The notes below the pieces were generated by a model. The model had not been told where the DNA came from. It did not search any database and saw only the letters and a program-made list of their open reading frames with translations. Position numbers and translations under genes: made by a program. Shown here piece by piece: positions 19,031-26,958 of a stretch of DNA of 44,978 nucleotides (positions within the stretch are counted from its first letter, which is position 1; the number at the start of each line of letters is the position of its first letter). Source of the DNA: Acidiferrobacterales bacterium (GTDB lineage: Bacteria > Pseudomonadota > Gammaproteobacteria > Acidiferrobacterales > JAJDNE01); assembly GCA_022340825.1 (NCBI GenBank), contig JAJDNE010000070.1:1-44978 (forward strand). The letters are read 5' to 3'.

Positions 19031-19718
19031 GGTTGCAACGTCCCGGGTAAATTCGCCTGCCATCCGAACCGTGCTGTTTGATCTGGATGGCACGCTGGCA
19101 GATACCGCTCCGGACCTGGCGTTGGCGCTGAACACCCTGCTGAAAGAAACCGGTAAACCGCCACTGCCGTACGAACGTATTCGCCAGGAGGCCTCCTATG
19201 GCGGTACCGCCCTGGTGCGCCTTGGCTTTGACCTAAGCCCTGAAGACAATGAATTCGCGGCGTTACGACAGCGCTTTCTCGATCTATACCAGAGCCGGAT
19301 CTGCGTCGATACCCGGCTCTTCGACGGCATGGAGTCGGTACTGAACGATCTTGCCAGCGCCAACATGAACTGGGGCATCGTTACCAACAAACCGGCATAC
19401 CTGACCGATCCACTGGTCAAGCTGCTGGGACTGGCCGACAAGGCTGCGGCGGTCGTCAGCGGTGATACAACCAACAACAGCAAACCCCATCCGGAACCGT
19501 TGCTGCATGCCTGCGAGCTCGCTGGCAGTCGCCCGGAGCAATGTCTGTATGTTGGCGATGCCAGGCGCGACATCGAGGCCGGACAACGCGCCGGGATGAA
19601 AACACTGGTGGCAACCTTCGGTTATCTTCGTGATGATGATAATACCGATGAATGGGGAGCCGATGGCGCCATCGCATCTCCGACAGAACTTATCGAATGG
19701 ATACGCAGGCATGGCTGA
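19023..19718 (+). CDS. mupP: HAD phosphatase, MupP (MurNAc 6-phosphate phosphatase) or Gph (phosphoglycolate phosphatase)
   Basis: A 231-residue HAD-superfamily phosphatase. The nucleophile motif is [11 protein letters not shown], motif II is VTNKP, the motif III lysine lies in NSKPHPEP, and motif IV is [11 protein letters not shown]. Many annotations would say phosphoglycolate phosphatase. The place directly after ubiG and features such as [13 protein letters not shown] and [15 protein letters not shown] resemble Pseudomonas MupP, which dephosphorylates MurNAc 6-phosphate in peptidoglycan recycling. The choice of MupP is an inference from context and remembered similarity. It overlaps ubiG and rmuC by 8 bases each. 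Confidence 0.8.
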   Translation: MTEVATSRVNSPAIRTVLFDLDGTLADTAPDLALALNTLLKETGKPPLPYERIRQEASYGGTALVRLGFDLSPEDNEFAALRQRFLDLYQSRICVDTRLFDGMESVLNDLASANMNWGIVTNKPAYLTDPLVKLLGLADKAAAVVSGDTTNNSKPHPEPLLHACELAGSRPEQCLYVGDARRDIEAGQRAGMKTLVATFGYLRDDDNTDEWGADGAIASPTELIEWIRRHG

Positions 19719-20943
19719 GCTCAGCAACAATGTAATTGTCCTGCTGGCAATTGTGGCAGTGGTCGCGGCGTTGATCGGCTGGCTGGTCGGCCACCTGCTC
19801 AGCCAGCGGAAAGTCGCACAGTTGGAGACAAGGCTGGAGATGGAGCGCCAGTCCGCCGAGGACAAGTTGTCCGAACTGGAAACAACGTTCCATAGCCTCT
19901 CGACCAAGGCATTGCATGCCAACAACCAGACTTTCATCCAGCTCGCAGAGCAGACTCTCAAGCGCCTGCACACCGAGGCCAAGGGCCAACTCGACCAGAA
20001 AGAAAAGGCAGTAGAGAACCTGATTAAACCGATCAAGGAAGCACTGGAAAAAACCGAGAGCCAGATCCACTCGATTGAGAAAGAACGCAAAGAGGCATAC
20101 GGTTCCTTACGCCAGTACCTCGACTCGATGATCAAGACCCAGGAACTGCTGCAGGGTGAAACCCGCAACCTTGTCCAGGCATTGCGTCGACCAGAAGTAC
20201 GCGGTCAATGGGGCGAACTGACGTTGAAGCGCCTGGCCGAACTCGCCGGCATGGTGCAGCACTGTGATTTCTTCGAACAGGAAACCACGGCTGACCGCAG
20301 CATGCGGCCGGATATGATCGTCCGCATGCCCGATCGCCGGGAAATCGTTGTCGACGCCAAGACACCACTCGACGCCTATTTAAGCGCGGTCGAGGCGCGC
20401 GACGACATTGAACGCAAACAGTTCCTGGAGCGACACGCCGCCAACGTCCGCAAGCGCGTGCGCGAGCTGGCGAGCAAGGGTTACTGGAACCAGTTCAACA
20501 ACGCTCCCGATTTTGTGATCCTCTTTATCCCCGGCGATCAGTTCCTCTCCGCTGCCCTCGATCAGGACCCGAAACTGCTTGAAGACGCGCTGCAGCAGCA
20601 AATCGTGCTGACCACGCCAACCAGCCTGGTTGCCCTTTTGCGCGCAGTAGCTTACGGCTGGCGGCAGGAGGCACTGGCCGCCAATGCCGACAAGATTCGC
20701 GAAGTCGGTGTGGACCTGTACCGACGACTGAGCGTATTTGCAGACCACCTGGCGAAACTTGGCCGCAGCCTCGACGGCGCCGTCGGAAATTTCAACAAGG
20801 CCGTTGGCTCATTTGAGGCAAAAGTGGTGCCGGGGGCACGGAAATTCACTGAGCTGGGCGTCGAAACCCAGCCACTGGAGTCCCCGCCGCAGATCGAAAA
20901 AGGCCTGCGTCAGCCGACAAATCAGGAAGGGGAAGACAAATAG
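19711..20943 (+). CDS. rmuC: DNA recombination protein RmuC
   Basis: A 410-residue protein. An N-terminal membrane helix (about residues 7-28) is followed by a long charged coiled coil (about 30-150) and a RmuC domain with restriction-endonuclease-like fold. Conserved pieces include LRRPEVRGQWGELTLKRL, MRPDMIVRMP, VVDAKTPLDAY and the FIPGDQFLSAAL segment. RmuC limits inversions at short inverted repeats in E. coli; its biochemical activity is poorly known. The start (ATG at 19711) overlaps the mupP end by 8 bases. The frame is open upstream, but that extension lies inside mupP. Confidence 0.93.
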   Translation: MAELSNNVIVLLAIVAVVAALIGWLVGHLLSQRKVAQLETRLEMERQSAEDKLSELETTFHSLSTKALHANNQTFIQLAEQTLKRLHTEAKGQLDQKEKAVENLIKPIKEALEKTESQIHSIEKERKEAYGSLRQYLDSMIKTQELLQGETRNLVQALRRPEVRGQWGELTLKRLAELAGMVQHCDFFEQETTADRSMRPDMIVRMPDRREIVVDAKTPLDAYLSAVEARDDIERKQFLERHAANVRKRVRELASKGYWNQFNNAPDFVILFIPGDQFLSAALDQDPKLLEDALQQQIVLTTPTSLVALLRAVAYGWRQEALAANADKIREVGVDLYRRLSVFADHLAKLGRSLDGAVGNFNKAVGSFEAKVVPGARKFTELGVETQPLESPPQIEKGLRQPTNQEGEDK

Positions 20944-21013
20944 CGGAATCGGCACGAATGTTGCCTAATAAACCGGAGTGAATACTAATTTATCGTAACT
21001 TCGATCCAGGCTC

Positions 21014-22009
21014 ATGAGCATCAATCCGGCCATGCCGCACAACGACACAAAACGGGACATGACGGCGTCACAGCCGAGCGTCTTGCTGGCTGAGGACTCC
21101 GCCACCACTGCGACCCTGTTGGCCAAGTATCTGGGTGCCCGCTATACCCTGGTCCACGTACATGATGGTGCACAGGCACTGGCGCATGTCCAGCAGGACC
21201 GGAACGTTGGCCTGATACTCACCGACATCAACATGCCCAACATGACCGGCCACCAGTTGCTGGTTGAAATCCGCCGTAGCAAGGACGCGTATATCAATCA
21301 GCTGCCGGTCATCGTCATGACCGACGCCGAGGACAACACCGATCGCAACATGGCGTTCATGAACGGTGCCAGCGATTTCATCAACAAGCCAATCGACGAG
21401 CTGGAACTACAGGCCAGAATCAACGTGCATTACACGCTGGCAAACACCATTCGCGAACTGGAAGCCAGCCGACAGGCCCTGCATCACCAGGCGACCACAG
21501 ATCCCTTGACCGGCCTGAAGAATCGTCGTGAGTTTATTAATCACGCCGAGGAATGCCTGGCGTTGCACAAGCGTTACGGCACTACTTACTCGGTGATTAT
21601 GCTTGATATCGATTACTTCAAGACAATCAATGACAGTCATGGCCACGATACTGGTGACAAGATTCTGGTGGCCGTATCAGAGATCCTGCCCCTGTTGACC
21701 CGGAATGTAGACACCATCGCCCGCATTGGTGGCGAGGAGTTCGCCATCCTGCTACCGGATACCAATCGACTGGGAGCGGCGGTACTGGCAGAGCGCATGC
21801 GCAGCACCATCGAGGATCATGATTTCCAGGTCGGCGGCACCCGCCTCAAGCTGACAGTCAGCATCGGGATTGCATCACAGGATGCCGAGATCGTGGACAA
21901 TATCGGCGATCTCATGCGTATCGCGGACAAGCGCCTGTACCTTGCCAAGGAGTTGGGGCGCAATCGTATCGCCGTTAACAACGAAGGAAAATCCAGCTAC
22001 ACGATCTGA
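21014..22009 (+). CDS. Response regulator with GGDEF domain (diguanylate cyclase)
   Basis: A 331-residue PleD/WspR-like protein. An N-terminal receiver domain (about residues 22-140) has acidic residues E27-D28, phospho-acceptor D71 (LTDINMP), T103 and K125. A linker helix follows, then a GGDEF domain (about 160-325) with the intact active site GGEEF at 239-243 and an intact inhibitory site RNVD at 230-233, five residues upstream. It should make cyclic di-GMP when phosphorylated and be held back by product. A second possible start is the ATG at 21059. No histidine kinase is adjacent. It sits 70 bases after rmuC and may be independently transcribed. Confidence 0.95.
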   Translation: MSINPAMPHNDTKRDMTASQPSVLLAEDSATTATLLAKYLGARYTLVHVHDGAQALAHVQQDRNVGLILTDINMPNMTGHQLLVEIRRSKDAYINQLPVIVMTDAEDNTDRNMAFMNGASDFINKPIDELELQARINVHYTLANTIRELEASRQALHHQATTDPLTGLKNRREFINHAEECLALHKRYGTTYSVIMLDIDYFKTINDSHGHDTGDKILVAVSEILPLLTRNVDTIARIGGEEFAILLPDTNRLGAAVLAERMRSTIEDHDFQVGGTRLKLTVSIGIASQDAEIVDNIGDLMRIADKRLYLAKELGRNRIAVNNEGKSSYTI

Positions 22010-22102
22010 TCGGCGTTGCATCCGCCCGCAAATTGGTTAACACTCCTCGCCCGTCACCAGTCGGTGAAACGAATCTAACAGACAGCCAACGAGACCAGTC
22101 GC

Positions 22103-22897
22103 GTGAGCTACCCGGACAGCACTACCCCGCTCTACCAATACCAGGCCAGGAACGATCTGCTGCAAGACCGGATCATTCTCGTATCCGGTGCTGATACGGA
22201 CCTGGGTGAGACTGTGGCAATGAGCTGCGCCGCCCATGGCGCTACTGTGATTTTACTCGGTGCTGGCCGACGTCGGCTGGAAGCACTGTACGACAACATC
22301 GAACAGTCAGGCGCACCGCAACCGGCACTTATTCCGGTCGACCTGACCAAGGCCAGTGAAGAAAGCTTTATCCAGTTAACGGAAACCCTGACCAGTGAAT
22401 TCGGTCGGCTCGATGGTCTCGCCCACTGTGATATCGATATCGGCGTACTAAGTCCGTTGGCACTATATGACCTACCGACTTTCAGCCGGGTCATGACGGC
22501 GAACATCAATGTGCCTTACTTGCTGACGCGCGCATGTCTTGGCCTGTTGAATCAATCGGACAGTGCCAGCATTGTCTTTACCTCTTCCGAGGCCGGGCGC
22601 ACCGGTAAACCCTTCTGGGGGGCCTACGGTATTGCCTGCTTCGCGATCGAAGGCATGATGCAGACCTGGGCGGCGGAACTGGCTGGCGATATGCCAATCC
22701 GTGCCAACAGCCTGGCCACTGGCCCGATTCGCACGACGTTACGTGCCCGCGCCTACCCGGGTGAAGATCCCAATAGCCTGATGACACCGGACGAAATCAT
22801 GGGCGCCTATCTGTTTCTGCTGGGCGCGGATAGCCGCCAGTTAAACGGATTGTCCCTGCATGCCCAGGAACCCCTGCCTGCCGCTGTTGTCGGATAA
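22103..22897 (+). CDS. yciK: YciK-like SDR-family protein with substituted catalytic and cofactor residues
   Basis: A 264-residue member of the YciK group of short-chain dehydrogenases, recognised by length, by NDLLQDRIILVSGA near the N-terminus, by GAYGIACFAIEGMMQ, and by its place after ubiG and mupP as in Pseudomonas. Key SDR residues have changed. The YxxxK catalytic motif reads YGIAC, with Cys179 for Lys. The cofactor loop TGxxxGxG reads SGADTDLG, so one Gly is lost. The NNAG/HNAG motif reads HCDI. Catalytic Ser (TSSEAG) and Tyr175 remain. The frame is intact, so it is not a plain pseudogene; it may be a non-catalytic or altered protein. The start codon is GTG with a weak ribosome-binding site. 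Confidence 0.85.
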   Translation: MSYPDSTTPLYQYQARNDLLQDRIILVSGADTDLGETVAMSCAAHGATVILLGAGRRRLEALYDNIEQSGAPQPALIPVDLTKASEESFIQLTETLTSEFGRLDGLAHCDIDIGVLSPLALYDLPTFSRVMTANINVPYLLTRACLGLLNQSDSASIVFTSSEAGRTGKPFWGAYGIACFAIEGMMQTWAAELAGDMPIRANSLATGPIRTTLRARAYPGEDPNSLMTPDEIMGAYLFLLGADSRQLNGLSLHAQEPLPAAVVG

Positions 22898-22990
22898 GCA
22901 GTCGTCGCAGAAACACAGCTTCACCGTAATTCACCCAGGGTTTACGCTGGATCAATTCCCTGCTGGCATCGTCGAACGTATAGTGATCAT

Positions 22991-23977
22991 ATGAAACCTG
23001 CATTGATTGATCCGTTCCAGCGGAAGATCGAATACCTTCGCGTATCGGTTACCGATCGGTGCGACCTGCGCTGTAACTACTGCCTGCCAAAACATTTTGA
23101 CGGTTTTAACGAACCCGATAACTGGCTCACCTTTCCGGAAATCGAGCGTGTCGTAGGTGCCTTCACCGAGCTTGGTGTCACCCGGGTACGGCTCACCGGT
23201 GGCGAACCACTGGCGCGCCGACGTCTGCCCGACCTGGCTCATCGTCTAGGTCAACTACCTGGTCTTGACGACCTGTCGCTGAGCACCAACGGCGTGCAAC
23301 TGTCACGTCAGGCTATTGCGCTGTACAACGCCGGCGTTCGTAGACTCAATGTCAGCCTGGATTCCCTGCGTACTGAGCGATTTGCCGAGATTACCGGCGG
23401 AGGAAAATTGTCCAAGGTTATTCACGGTCTGGAGGTAGCGAGTACCGCCGGTTTTCAGCCGATCAAAATCAATATGGTGGCCATGCGCGGCGTCAACGAT
23501 GATGAGTTTGAAGACATGGTGGAGTTCTGTGCTGAACGTGGTTTTGCCTTGCGATTTATCGAAACCATGCCGGTTGGGGATACCGGCCGCGCCGCAAGCG
23601 ATACGTATCTGGATCTACAGGGAGTTAAAGAATCGCTGCAAAGAAAGTTTGAACTGGTGCCGGCGGCAATGCCAGGGGGCGGCCCCGCCCGCTACTACCA
23701 GGTCGCCGGGACAGAAACGCGCGTCGGCTTCATCACGCCGATTTCGCAGCATTTCTGCGACACCTGCAATCGCGTGCGCCTGGCAGCCGATGGCACGCTC
23801 TACCTGTGCCTTGGCCAGGAAGACAGGGTCGAATTAAGACCGCTATTGCGTGAGGGGATATCAGACGAAGGGTTGCGCGCTGCCATTGAGAATGCGATTG
23901 CACACAAACCGGAGCGCCATGAATTCAAACAGAAGCCGGAAAAGATTATTCGTTTTATGTCGTTGACTGGTGGATAG
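22991..23977 (+). CDS. moaA: GTP 3',8-cyclase (molybdenum cofactor synthesis, radical SAM)
   Basis: A 328-residue radical SAM enzyme that turns GTP into the cyclic intermediate leading to molybdopterin. The N-terminal cluster motif is CDLRCNYC; the second cluster has CDTCNRVR with a further Cys in LYLCLG. The C-terminus ends in the conserved double glycine (SLTGG), which is needed for catalysis in known MoaA. The start codon gives the family-typical lead-in DPFQRKIEYLRVSVTDRC. No moaC, moaD or moaE adjoins it. Its product would be needed by the molybdoenzyme encoded at 34110-37010. Confidence 0.97.
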   Translation: MKPALIDPFQRKIEYLRVSVTDRCDLRCNYCLPKHFDGFNEPDNWLTFPEIERVVGAFTELGVTRVRLTGGEPLARRRLPDLAHRLGQLPGLDDLSLSTNGVQLSRQAIALYNAGVRRLNVSLDSLRTERFAEITGGGKLSKVIHGLEVASTAGFQPIKINMVAMRGVNDDEFEDMVEFCAERGFALRFIETMPVGDTGRAASDTYLDLQGVKESLQRKFELVPAAMPGGGPARYYQVAGTETRVGFITPISQHFCDTCNRVRLAADGTLYLCLGQEDRVELRPLLREGISDEGLRAAIENAIAHKPERHEFKQKPEKIIRFMSLTGG

Positions 23978-23980
23978 TTG

Positions 23981-24445
23981 CTATCGCGCCATTGCATTCA
24001 GTAGCTGATCTTCCAGCTCTGCTCTTAGTGCCAGCTCTTCGCCCAACCTTGAAAGATCCTTTCCCAGATTGGGGCCGATCTTGCCGTCGTCACCACAGTC
24101 GTACTTGTCATTGAACGCAACGGCGATATCAGTTGTTTCGGCAATACGGGGATACAGCTCTTCCGCGAGACTGTTGACGCCCTGGCGACGCTCCTTGCCA
24201 CTTGAGATACGCTCATACAGACCAAAATGTCCGGCAGCGATGTAGTCCATCAGCACCTCGCAGAATTCCCGCAAATTCTTACGTATTACTGCCTCGTCAG
24301 TCTGCTTCTGGAAAGGCTCAAGTCCCGCTGCCTGGCAGAAAAGCGTCAGCATCTCGGCACGCTCGGCTACCAGTTTTTCACTGATACCGGAGGAACCTGC
24401 ACGTCGATCTTTTATGGTCTGGTCACCCATGATGGTCTCTTGCAT
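23981..24445 (-). CDS. rsd: Rsd/AlgQ-family anti-sigma-70 regulator
   Basis: A protein of about 154 residues of the Rsd/AlgQ family. The helical core EMLTLFCQAAG and the signature LREFCEVLMDYIAAGHFGLYERI are clear. Family members bind the main sigma factor (E. coli Rsd) or act as a regulator of alginate and virulence genes (Pseudomonas AlgQ). I chose the ATG at 24445, which has an AGGGA upstream; ATG at 24430 and an upstream extension to 24511 are possible. It converges with moaA, with three bases between the two stop codons. Confidence 0.85.
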   Translation of the reverse strand: MQETIMGDQTIKDRRAGSSGISEKLVAERAEMLTLFCQAAGLEPFQKQTDEAVIRKNLREFCEVLMDYIAAGHFGLYERISSGKERRQGVNSLAEELYPRIAETTDIAVAFNDKYDCGDDGKIGPNLGKDLSRLGEELALRAELEDQLLNAMAR

Positions 24446-24549
24446 CCCGCTCGCTTCCCTGTTTTTGAGCCTGTTTACGTCACTATACGCGCATCGGCAC
24501 CGCCGGTTCAATCTTAACGCGGCGCTGATATCATCCTACCGGAACACGG

Positions 24550-25902
24550 TTAAAACGGCATACCGGGCATCCCTTTCATACCGCGCAACATGTTCTTCAT
24601 ACCGCCCTTTTTCATTTTTTTCATCATTTTCTGCATCTGCGAGAACTGCTTCAGCATACGATTGACTTCCTGAACCTGGGTGCCTGAACCCGCAGCAATT
24701 CGTCGTTTGCGCGAGCCGCGGATAACATCCGGAAAGCGGCGCTCATGCGGTGTCATCGAATTGATGATGGCAAGCATGCCTTTCATCTGGCTACTGGCCG
24801 CCTGTTCCTGCACTCGACCGGCCATGGCGCCCATACCCGGCAACTTCTCCATCATGCTGCCTATCCCGCCCATGTTCTCCATTTGCATCAGCTGGTCGCG
24901 GAAGTCTTCAAGATCAAACCCCTTGCCCTTGTTCAGCTTCTTGGCGAGCTGTTCGGTTTTGGCAATATCGACCTTTTCCTGGATATCTTCCACCAGGCTG
25001 ACCACATCCCCCATACCAAGAATACGGCCAGCAAGACGTTCCGGGTAAAACGGCTCCAGGGCATCAGTCTTTTCACCAATACCGAGAAACTTGATTGGCT
25101 TGCCGGTGATATGGCGAATCGACAGCGCCGCACCGCCACGCGCATCGCCATCGGTTTTGGTCAGGATGACACCGGTTAAGGGCAGTGCGGCATCAAACGC
25201 CTTGGCACTGTTCACCGCATCCTGACCAGTCATGCTATCGGCGACAAACAGGGTTTCAACCGGACTGATGGCCGCATGGATATCCCTGATCTCTGCCATC
25301 ATCTCATCGTCAACATGCAAACGACCCGCGGTATCAATGATGACGACGTCAATGATGCGCTTGCGGGCTTCATCAATGGCAGACTGCGCTATTTTTACAG
25401 GATCATCACTTGTACTGCTGGGGAAAAAGTTGACGCCTAATTCATCAGCCAGGCGATGTAACTGTTCGATGGCCGCGGGGCGATAAATATCTGCACTGGT
25501 TACCAGTACGGATTTCTTTTCCTTCTCTTTGAGAAAGCGTGCCAGTTTGGCAACGGTGGTGGTCTTGCCGGCGCCCTGCAGACCGGCCATGAGAATGACT
25601 GCCGGTGGACGAACCGAAAGATCCAGTCCGTCATTGGCATCCCCCATCAGGTGCACCAGTTCGTCGTGCACAATCTTGATAACGGCCTGACCTGGGGTCA
25701 GGCTGGTCAACACTTCCCGTCCAGATGCCTTTACTCGAACATGCTCGACAAATGCCTTGGCGACCGGCAATGCCACGTCTGCCTCAAGCAGCGCCATGCG
25801 CACTTCACGCAAGGCTTCGCGCATATTGTCCTCGGTTAGGCGACCCTGTCCACGTAGTCGCTTTACCGTTCCCTGTAGTCGTTCACTCAGATTGTCAAAC
25901 AT
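24550..25902 (-). CDS. ffh: Signal recognition particle protein Ffh
   Basis: A 450-residue SRP54-family GTPase. Residues 1-90 form the helical N domain. The G domain has the P-loop GLQGAGKTTT, DTAGRLHVD, and TKTDGDARGG. The M domain at the C-terminus is very rich in Met, Lys and Gly (MKKMKKGGMKNML and so on) and binds 4.5S RNA and signal peptides. It directs inner-membrane proteins to FtsY and SecYEG. Its neighbourhood with the divergent ypjD-corB genes is common in gammaproteobacteria. Confidence 0.98.
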   Translation of the reverse strand: MFDNLSERLQGTVKRLRGQGRLTEDNMREALREVRMALLEADVALPVAKAFVEHVRVKASGREVLTSLTPGQAVIKIVHDELVHLMGDANDGLDLSVRPPAVILMAGLQGAGKTTTVAKLARFLKEKEKKSVLVTSADIYRPAAIEQLHRLADELGVNFFPSSTSDDPVKIAQSAIDEARKRIIDVVIIDTAGRLHVDDEMMAEIRDIHAAISPVETLFVADSMTGQDAVNSAKAFDAALPLTGVILTKTDGDARGGAALSIRHITGKPIKFLGIGEKTDALEPFYPERLAGRILGMGDVVSLVEDIQEKVDIAKTEQLAKKLNKGKGFDLEDFRDQLMQMENMGGIGSMMEKLPGMGAMAGRVQEQAASSQMKGMLAIINSMTPHERRFPDVIRGSRKRRIAAGSGTQVQEVNRMLKQFSQMQKMMKKMKKGGMKNMLRGMKGMPGMPF

Positions 25903-25956
25903 ATGCGATTTTAAATACTAAATAATTTAATTAGAGGTGCGGGCTTTCGGGCGTTG

Positions 25957-26721
25957 TTACAACTCGAAAACCTGATCACGTGTCAGCGCCCTGGGCGTGC
26001 GTTCTGGAATGTGTTTAGCAATCTCCGCCATGATTTCCTGCTCGCTACCTGGCATCAAATGGGAAATATAGATTTCTGCGTCCACATCCAGTTTTGCCAG
26101 CTCGCCGGCCAACATAGACGGACAAAGGTGCTTGGATATTTTCGCCAATTCAATATTTTCATCGGTGAAGGTTGTTTCAACAAAGAGATAGCGCAATTCC
26201 TCCAATGCATTGAGTTCATCCCAGAATGCATCCATCACTGTTGTATCACCGGAGAACGCCAATGAACCGCTACCACTATCGATGACATAGCCTACTGCTG
26301 GAATGGTGTGATTGACCGCGATACTCGTGATCGCCCGGGTTCCAATCTGCCTTGTCTCGCCCGCGGCCATTTCCTGCAACACCAGGAACGGATTCTCCGG
26401 TGTCGGGATAACCGTAAAGTCTGGCCAAACCCTGCCATTCATCACGTGATCACGCAGGGTTTCCATTGTCTCTGCCAGCGCGTAAACGACTATTGGCTTG
26501 TCGCGCATCATGCCGACGCTGTCGGCCATTAGCGGCAGGCTATTAATATGATCGAGATGGGAATGGGTCAGAAAAACATGGTCGATTCGCGCAAGTTCCG
26601 CCAAAGACAAGGCGCCCAGGCCGGTTCCGGCATCAATCAGGATATCGTCATCGATAAGGAAGGAAGTGGTCGCGGCCGGTGCGCCGATACCACCACTGCA
26701 GCCCAGGACACGCACCTTCAT
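25957..26721 (-). CDS. Metallo-beta-lactamase-fold hydrolase, class II cyclic-nucleotide phosphodiesterase-like
   Basis: A 254-residue metallohydrolase. The metal-binding motif THSHLDH is near residue 63. The later segments NHTIPAVGYVI and LAFSGDTTV, and a final His in YISHLMPGS, follow the pattern of class II 3',5'-cyclic-nucleotide phosphodiesterases. It probably cleaves cAMP or a related cyclic nucleotide, but substrate cannot be read from the motifs, and other MBL-fold hydrolases share parts of the pattern. I chose the ATG at 26721 (MKVRVLGCSG, the natural start of the first strand) over the open extension to 26754. It lies just beyond the ffh promoter region, in the same direction. Confidence 0.8.
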   Translation of the reverse strand: MKVRVLGCSGGIGAPAATTSFLIDDDILIDAGTGLGALSLAELARIDHVFLTHSHLDHINSLPLMADSVGMMRDKPIVVYALAETMETLRDHVMNGRVWPDFTVIPTPENPFLVLQEMAAGETRQIGTRAITSIAVNHTIPAVGYVIDSGSGSLAFSGDTTVMDAFWDELNALEELRYLFVETTFTDENIELAKISKHLCPSMLAGELAKLDVDAEIYISHLMPGSEQEIMAEIAKHIPERTPRALTRDQVFEL

Positions 26722-26796
26722 GTGGTCCGCCGATCGCCCGTAGAGCGAGCGCACAGCACCACCAAGGCGCTAACGCTATGAAGATTAGGATAAAAC

Positions 26797-26946
26797 ATGG
26801 ATGAATTTAAACATAGCGCCGATTTCGCGCCTAGTGTCTCTCGCTCCCTGCCAATCTTGTTATTTTTTGGGCTTGGCGATTCACGCCATCCTGCTTATTA
26901 TGCCTTAAAACCGTTGCAAGCTCGCCCTGTGTGCCACAACAATTAA
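26797..26946 (+). CDS. Candidate small ORF of 49 codons upstream of ypjD
   Basis: An ATG with AGGA six bases upstream opens a 49-codon frame that ends 12 bases before the ypjD start. The peptide has a hydrophobic middle (LPILLFFGLG) and no family I recognise. Against it, the best ypjD promoter (26873-26901) lies inside the frame, and the ORF could be chance in an intergenic gap of 237 bases. Reported as a weak candidate only. Confidence 0.2.
   Translation: MDEFKHSADFAPSVSRSLPILLFFGLGDSRHPAYYALKPLQARPVCHNN
26873..26901 (+). promoter_or_regulatory. Sigma-70-type promoter for ypjD-corB
   Basis: A -35 TTGGCG (26873-26878) and a -10 TATTAT (26896-26901) are separated by exactly 17 bases. Transcription would start near 26908, about 50 bases before the ypjD ATG. 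Confidence 0.55.
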
Positions 26947-26958
26947 ACGACCGTCATT

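Noticed and set aside
19284-20168. A 294-codon minus-strand frame across mupP and rmuC
   Set aside because: Antisense to two overlapping real genes; composition is low-complexity Ser/Ala/Leu typical of a shadow frame.
25940-25956. GC-rich stretch GCGGGCTTTCGGGC between ffh and the phosphodiesterase gene
   Set aside because: The arms are not complementary (direct, not inverted, repeat), so there is no terminator stem.
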